Below the pieces are notes generated by a model, which was not told the DNA's origin, ran no database searches, and saw only the letters and a program-made list of their open reading frames with translations. Below, piece by piece: positions 59,027 to 64,000 of a DNA stretch of 64,000 bases (positions within the stretch are counted from its first letter, which is position 1; the number at the start of each line of letters is the position of its first letter). The stretch covers positions 1 to 64,000 of the forward strand of contig VGDY01000002.1 in the NCBI GenBank assembly GCA_016869555.1. Reading direction: 5' to 3'. The stretch comes from Alphaproteobacteria bacterium (GTDB lineage Bacteria; Pseudomonadota; Alphaproteobacteria; Rhizobiales; Beijerinckiaceae). Position numbers and translations under genes: made by a program.

Positions 59027-60211
59027 TTACGGCGCCTTCGCCGCAACATCGCCGGCCTCGTCCTGCGGCAGATGATGGCGCGGCAGGTAGAGGCTGTTCG
59101 CGATCAGGGTGGGCGTGACGGCGGTCGCGACGATCGCCGCGACCAGCGTCGAATATTGGCTCTCGTCGATAATATTGTGCGACAGGCCAAAGATCGCGGA
59201 GATGGTGCCGAAAGTGAGGCCCGAGGCCATCAGCAGCGTCGTATACATGGCGTCCTTGTGCGGCGAACCGAAATAACGCGAGACCGGATAGACGCTCGCC
59301 ACTTTCGTCGCCATTTCGACGGCGAGAAAAGCGATGACGCCAAGCGGCGCCGCGAGAACCGCGGGAATTGAAACGAAATAGCCGGCGCGAATGAAATAGA
59401 AGGGCGTCAACAGGCCTATGGTGATCGTCCGCAGACGGCGAATCAGCGCGTGATCGCGGCCAACCGCGCCGGCGAGCGCCATGCCGATGAGATAGGCGGG
59501 AAGCACGCCCTCGCTGCCGGCCCAGGTGGCGAGCGCCGCGAGCGCCATCAATGTGAAAAGCAGGAATTTCGTCTCGAACTCAGAGGGACGCGCGCCGAAT
59601 TTGCCGAACGCGAGCGGCGTCACGCGCGGGACGCCGACGAAAGCGGCCGCAAGGACGACGACGAATGCAACCGTCTTCCAGGTGAAAGGCGCGAACACGA
59701 GGCCGAGCATCACGACCGTGCCGAGATCGGTGACGAAACAGGCGGCAAGGATCGTCTTGCCGAAATCGGTTCTGTTGAATCCATATTCCATCATCACCGT
59801 GTAAACGACGGCGACTGAGGTCGCGGCGAGCGCGATGCCGGCCAGCAATGCCGGCGCGTTCTCCCATCCCAGAAGATAATAGGCGACCGCCCAGCAGCCG
59901 ATGGCGGGAACAAGGAAGCTCGCGACGCCGATCGCGGCGGCCTCCTTCCATTTCAGCTTGAAAACGTCGGGATCGAGTTCGGCGCCGGCGAGAAAAGTCA
60001 GCAATATCGCGCCGACTCCCGCGAGCGTTTTCACCCAGGGCTCTTGCACGCCGAATACGTCGGCGCCGATCGTCCAGGCGAATATCATACGAGCGAACAT
60101 GCCGACGATGATTTCGGTGAGCGCGGTCGAGATTCGGAAGCGATTGGCGATCATCGCCGCAATGAGGGCGAGAGCGAAAACCAGCGCGATCTGCGACCAA
60201 ATGCCCGTCAT
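59027..60211 (-). CDS. Cation:proton antiporter (CPA2 family)
   Basis: IIVGMFARMIFAWTIGADVFG, GVGAILLTFLAGAELDPDVFK, multiple TM segments. Confidence 0.87.
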   Translation of the reverse strand: MTGIWSQIALVFALALIAAMIANRFRISTALTEIIVGMFARMIFAWTIGADVFGVQEPWVKTLAGVGAILLTFLAGAELDPDVFKLKWKEAAAIGVASFLVPAIGCWAVAYYLLGWENAPALLAGIALAATSVAVVYTVMMEYGFNRTDFGKTILAACFVTDLGTVVMLGLVFAPFTWKTVAFVVVLAAAFVGVPRVTPLAFGKFGARPSEFETKFLLFTLMALAALATWAGSEGVLPAYLIGMALAGAVGRDHALIRRLRTITIGLLTPFYFIRAGYFVSIPAVLAAPLGVIAFLAVEMATKVASVYPVSRYFGSPHKDAMYTTLLMASGLTFGTISAIFGLSHNIIDESQYSTLVAAIVATAVTPTLIANSLYLPRHHLPQDEAGDVAAKAP

Positions 60212-60463
60212 GTCGACTCCTCCGTTTCTGACGCTTACTCCTATGACCCGCCACAACCCCTATTGACAAGCCAGGCGCCAGTTCGGCTATGCTTTTTGCT
60301 GGCGATGGAGTTCGCCTTTAACCGCCTTTCGGCTGATGACTCCTGTTCTGCGTTACGTCGCCGGGAGTCCTTCGATGCCCCAACCGTCATCACCTTTCGG
60401 GAAACCGCCGACCGCCGCGCGTCGGGATTCGCAGGCGCGATCGCAAGCCGCCGGGCGGACGCC

Positions 60464-62047
60464 ATGAAGGCGCCGGCGCGCATGGAAGGCTGGCGCTTCC
60501 TGTTGCTGAACAGCGCGGCGGGCGCGGCGAATGTCGTCATGCTCTCGAACGTGCCCGGCTATACGGTGCTCGCGCCCTACGCCGCCGCCAGCCTTCAGGG
60601 CGTTTCGCCGAGCTACGGCACCTGGGCGACGACCGACCATATGATCGGGATTGCGCTCGGCCTGCCGCTGTCGCGCTGGTTCTCGGGACGTTTCGGCGAC
60701 TATCGCGTGCTGGCCTGCACGCTCGTCATCTACGCCGTCCTGTCGGTGATGTGCGCGGCGAGCGAAACGATCGTTTTTTTTGCGATCATGCGCTTTTTCC
60801 TCGGTCTTGCCGGCGGCGTCGCCCTGCCGCTCGCCCAGTCGGTGACGCTCGCGCAATATAAGGAAGACCAGCGCACGCTCGGCGTCGGCTTCTGGGGCGT
60901 GATGAGCATGGCGCCCTTCACCATCGGCGTCTTCATGGGCGGCTTCTGGGCCGAATATTTCAATTGGCGCTGGCTGTTTTATTCCAACGTCGTCGTCGTG
61001 TTGCTCGTCGCTGGCGTCATTGCGGCTCTCTTCTACGGGCGCGGCTTCGAGCGACGCGTGACGCGCTTCGACATGATCGGCTTTCTTCTGCTGGCGACCG
61101 TTCTTGTCGGCGTGCAGACGATTCTCAACATGGGCAATGATTTCGACTGGTTCAGCTCGCCGTGGCTCGCATGGCTGCTCATGGTCGTTCTGCTCGCTTT
61201 ACCGATGTTCATTATCTGGGAATTCGGCGAGCGTCGGCCCGCCCTCGACCTGCGACTGTTCCTGCATCGCAATTTCGCGATCGCGACATTCTGTTCGCTG
61301 ATCGGATTTCTGGTCATTCAGGGTCTGCTTTCAGTATTCGTCGTGCAGTTGCAGATGCTGCTCGGCTACACGTCTTCGCTCGCCGGCATGGTCTATCTGA
61401 CCATGATCTTTCTGGCGATGGCCGCCGCCGCCGTGGTGCATGAACTCACCAGGAACGTCGACGCGCGGCTCATCGCGTTCCTCAATTTCGTCGGTCTTGC
61501 GGTGACCTTCGTCTGGCTCGGCCACTACGACAAGACCGCCTCTTTCGACAATGTGAAGACGCCGATGTTCTTTTTCGGCTTCTCGCTCGCGATGTTCTTT
61601 GCGCCGCTCGCGACGCTCGCCATGACCGGTCTCGCCGGCCAACGGCTGATTCGGGCGGCGGAGGAGCTGGCGATGCTGCGCACGGTGTTTGGCGCCTTCG
61701 GCATTACGCTGCTCGGCGTCGTCTATTTCCGCCGGACGCCGTTTCATCAGCTCGACCTCGCCGATCAATTCGGCGGACGGCGCTTCGCCTCGCTCGATCC
61801 GCTGGCGACTTTTCTGGACCGCATGGAGGCGCTGGGCATGTCGTCCACTGTCGCGCAAGCCCGCGCGGCGCAGCTCATTCGTCAGCAGGCGGCGGTCCTC
61901 GCGCTGAACGACGCCTTTCTGATCGGCGCGATGACCTTCGTCTGCCTCGCCGGGATCATCTGGCTCGCCTATCCGAGCTATGCGTCGAAGAAACGCCGGC
62001 AGGCGCTCGAGCGGCTTTCCGCGGAGGAATTGATGGAGCAGCCTTAG
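60464..62047 (+). CDS. MFS transporter, DHA2-like drug:proton family
   Basis: GLPLSRWFSGRFGDYRVLACTLVIYAVLSVMCAASETIVFFAIMRFFLGLAGGVALPLAQSV; 14-TM style hydrophobicity. Confidence 0.88.
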   Translation: MKAPARMEGWRFLLLNSAAGAANVVMLSNVPGYTVLAPYAAASLQGVSPSYGTWATTDHMIGIALGLPLSRWFSGRFGDYRVLACTLVIYAVLSVMCAASETIVFFAIMRFFLGLAGGVALPLAQSVTLAQYKEDQRTLGVGFWGVMSMAPFTIGVFMGGFWAEYFNWRWLFYSNVVVVLLVAGVIAALFYGRGFERRVTRFDMIGFLLLATVLVGVQTILNMGNDFDWFSSPWLAWLLMVVLLALPMFIIWEFGERRPALDLRLFLHRNFAIATFCSLIGFLVIQGLLSVFVVQLQMLLGYTSSLAGMVYLTMIFLAMAAAAVVHELTRNVDARLIAFLNFVGLAVTFVWLGHYDKTASFDNVKTPMFFFGFSLAMFFAPLATLAMTGLAGQRLIRAAEELAMLRTVFGAFGITLLGVVYFRRTPFHQLDLADQFGGRRFASLDPLATFLDRMEALGMSSTVAQARAAQLIRQQAAVLALNDAFLIGAMTFVCLAGIIWLAYPSYASKKRRQALERLSAEELMEQP

Positions 62048-62109
62048 TCCCGGCTTCGGCCTATGCGCCGCGGACGCCGGACCAGGACATTCGGGCGATC
62101 ACGCGCGAC

Positions 62110-62319
62110 TCAGCGGTCCGTCGACGCCTGTTCGATCGCTTCGGCTTTGACGAAATTCCAGGACGCCGTGTCGACGACTCGATTTTCGCAGAAATTATTG
62201 CGAAGCTTGGCGTAAGTGCCGTCGACCGCCGTCACGGTCCACAGATCGCTCTCTTCGTCCCAGGCGCCTTCGTAATTTACCAGCGTCGTGACTTTGTAAA
62301 CTCTGCCCGCCTCAAGCAT
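62110..62319 (-). CDS. Small hypothetical protein
   Basis: MLEAGRVYKVTTLVNYEGAWDEESDLWTVTAVDGTYAKLRNNFCENRVVDTASWNFVKAEAIEQ; coding-like composition. Confidence 0.55.
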   Translation of the reverse strand: MLEAGRVYKVTTLVNYEGAWDEESDLWTVTAVDGTYAKLRNNFCENRVVDTASWNFVKAEAIEQASTDR

Positions 62320-62465
62320 GTTGCAATCCTTTGCTGAACGATCCCCCCTCACGGAGACACTTGGCATCGGCTCAACGCGACGATGTCCTCATCGTCGTCA
62401 GGAAACGGGCAATTTTAGGGAAAGATAGCGGCGACACGCAGAATAGCGCGCGTCAATTCTTAAGC

Positions 62466-63224
62466 TTATGCGGCATTGGCGCCACAGCGCATGTAAAGCG
62501 GGACGCATAGCGGCAGTTTCGGCGGATGGGCGCGCCACGCCGCTTCGAGCTCGTCATCGATCAGCGCCAGGGGATCGCCGCCATGGCGCAGCCGGTATTT
62601 TTCGACCGCCGACCAGGTCTTGAGAAAGCTCACGAGATCGCCTTTCGAATGGGCGATCGGCGTGTGAAACGGCAGGCTTGCGATTTCCTTGAACGGAAAC
62701 TCCAGCGTCTCGTAGCGATTGAAATAGAGCGCGGCGTTCTCGCCCCAGAAGGGGCCGAGAATATCGTCTTTAAGCCTGCGCAGGATCGCATCGATCTCTG
62801 CGATTTGCGTCAACGGCCAGTCATAGGTCCATGCCGCGACGATCCCGCCGGGGCGCAGCGCGCGCCGCGCGTTTTCGTAAAACTTCGGCAGGTCGAACCA
62901 GTGAATCGAACAGGCGCAGGCGATGAGATCGACTTCTCCGCGCAGGCCGAAATCTTCTTCGGCGCGCGCGATACGATAATCGATATTGGGCGCTTTCGGC
63001 GCGCGCGCGAGCTGACGCGAATCTTCGTCCGTCGCGAGCACGCGTGCGAAATGACGCGCAAGGCCAAGCGCCGCCTGCCCGCTGCCCGACCCGCAATCCC
63101 AGGCGAGGCGCTTCTCCTTCGCGACCGCCGCCAGAAAGGCGAACAGCGCGTCAGGATAATGCGGGCGAAAGGCGCGATAATCGTCGGCGTTGTCGCCGAA
63201 CACCATCGTCTGGCGTGCGTCCAT
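62466..63224 (-). CDS. Class I SAM-dependent methyltransferase
   Basis: LAWDCGSGSGQAALGLARHFARVLATDEDSRQLARA; ALRPGGIVAAWTYDW. Confidence 0.87.
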   Translation of the reverse strand: MDARQTMVFGDNADDYRAFRPHYPDALFAFLAAVAKEKRLAWDCGSGSGQAALGLARHFARVLATDEDSRQLARAPKAPNIDYRIARAEEDFGLRGEVDLIACACSIHWFDLPKFYENARRALRPGGIVAAWTYDWPLTQIAEIDAILRRLKDDILGPFWGENAALYFNRYETLEFPFKEIASLPFHTPIAHSKGDLVSFLKTWSAVEKYRLRHGGDPLALIDDELEAAWRAHPPKLPLCVPLYMRCGANAA

Positions 63225-63234
63225 TCCTACCGCC

Positions 63235-64000
63235 CTACTCCGTCTCGAACCGGCCTTTAGGGCCGAGACCTTGCCGCGCGAGCCAATGCGCCGTCACGCG
63301 ATCATGCCATGGCGTGAGACTGTCCGCGCCATGGAAGCCCATATGGCCGCCGCCTTTCGTCAACACTGGTTGAATCGCCGGCAGAGTCGCCCAGTCGATC
63401 GCCGTATAGCATTGCGCCGGAATCCAGGGATCGTCGAGCGCCTGCAGGATCAATGTCGGCAGCCTGGCGCCGGCGAGGAAATTCTTCGCGGCGTTGGCGT
63501 CATAATAATCCTGCGCGCCCCGATAGCCGAAATGCAGCGCGACGAAGCGGTCGTCGAATTCATAGACGCTGCGCGCGCCGGCGATCGCCGCGCGTTCAGC
63601 CGTGGTGAGTTCGGCGCCCGGCGCCAGCGCCTCGCGTTTCATGTGATCGAGCATGTAGCGATGATAGACGACATTGCGCGGCGCCATCATCCGCGCGCAG
63701 GTGGCGGCAAGATCGATCGGCGTCGACACGGCGATCGCGGCGCGCACCGGCAGGCCGTGACCGCCTTCGCCGATAAATTTCAGCACGAGATTGCCGCCGA
63801 GCGAATTGCCGATCAGCACGATTCCCTGGCGCGTCAGCTCGGCGGGAAGGGCGCGCAGCGCCGCGGCGAGATCGTCGGTCTTGCCGGCGTGATAGCGCCC
63901 GCCCGAGGTCGGGCGCGACGGCGCCGCGCCGCGCAGATTGAGACGCAGCGCCGGCCAGCCCTGACTGACGAGATAGCGTGCCGTGGCGATTCCATGCCGG
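63235..64000 (-). CDS. Alpha/beta hydrolase, YheT-like (5' end runs off the window)
   Basis: IGNSLGGNLVLKFIGEGG nucleophile elbow, ILQALDDPWIPAQC, KGGGHMGFHG; the listed ORF start is internal, the reading frame continues to the window end. Confidence 0.85.
   Translation of the reverse strand, partial: RHGIATARYLVSQGWPALRLNLRGAAPSRPTSGGRYHAGKTDDLAAALRALPAELTRQGIVLIGNSLGGNLVLKFIGEGGHGLPVRAAIAVSTPIDLAATCARMMAPRNVVYHRYMLDHMKREALAPGAELTTAERAAIAGARSVYEFDDRFVALHFGYRGAQDYYDANAAKNFLAGARLPTLILQALDDPWIPAQCYTAIDWATLPAIQPVLTKGGGHMGFHGADSLTPWHDRVTAHWLARQGLGPKGRFETE

Noticed and set aside
1-64000. Prophage, integrative element or secondary-metabolite cluster
   Set aside because: No integrase, structural phage genes, transposase or biosynthetic megagenes recognised; most of the window is housekeeping or C1-metabolism genes.

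Overview
High-GC alphaproteobacterial chromosome segment, most likely from a type II (serine-cycle) methanotroph or methylotroph of the Methylocystis/Methylosinus type. That assignment is inferred from gene content and a permuted tmRNA, not from a database match. The centrepiece is a minus-strand serine-cycle cluster (about 41.8-55.3 kb): ftfL, sgaA, hprA, mtdA, fch, mtkA, mtkB, ppc, mcl, then a repeat-flanked DUF559 nuclease cassette, then glycerate 2-kinase. Other recognisable content: a two-gene arginine-to-putrescine module (pyruvoyl-dependent arginine decarboxylase + agmatinase), a beta-carbonic anhydrase/SulP transporter pair, PPDK, aspS-rplY-pth, a circularly permuted two-piece tmRNA (ssrA) directly upstream of its ClpXP adaptor gene sspB, pabB/pabC, UvrD helicase, an ABC-F protein, pseudoazurin, a tail-to-tail HicA/HicB pair, a BrnT/BrnA pair, and an RND (Czc-like) efflux pair whose pump gene looks truncated at the window edge. 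At least three families of intergenic palindromic repeats occur. No rRNA, tRNA, CRISPR array or complete IS/prophage was recognised. The items most worth follow-up are the DUF559 cassette between inverted palindromic repeats inside the serine-cycle cluster, the convergent HicA/HicB pair, a small SD-preceded ORF upstream of ftfL, an orphan single-TM protein gene with its own terminator, and a degenerate DNA-methyltransferase C-terminus.
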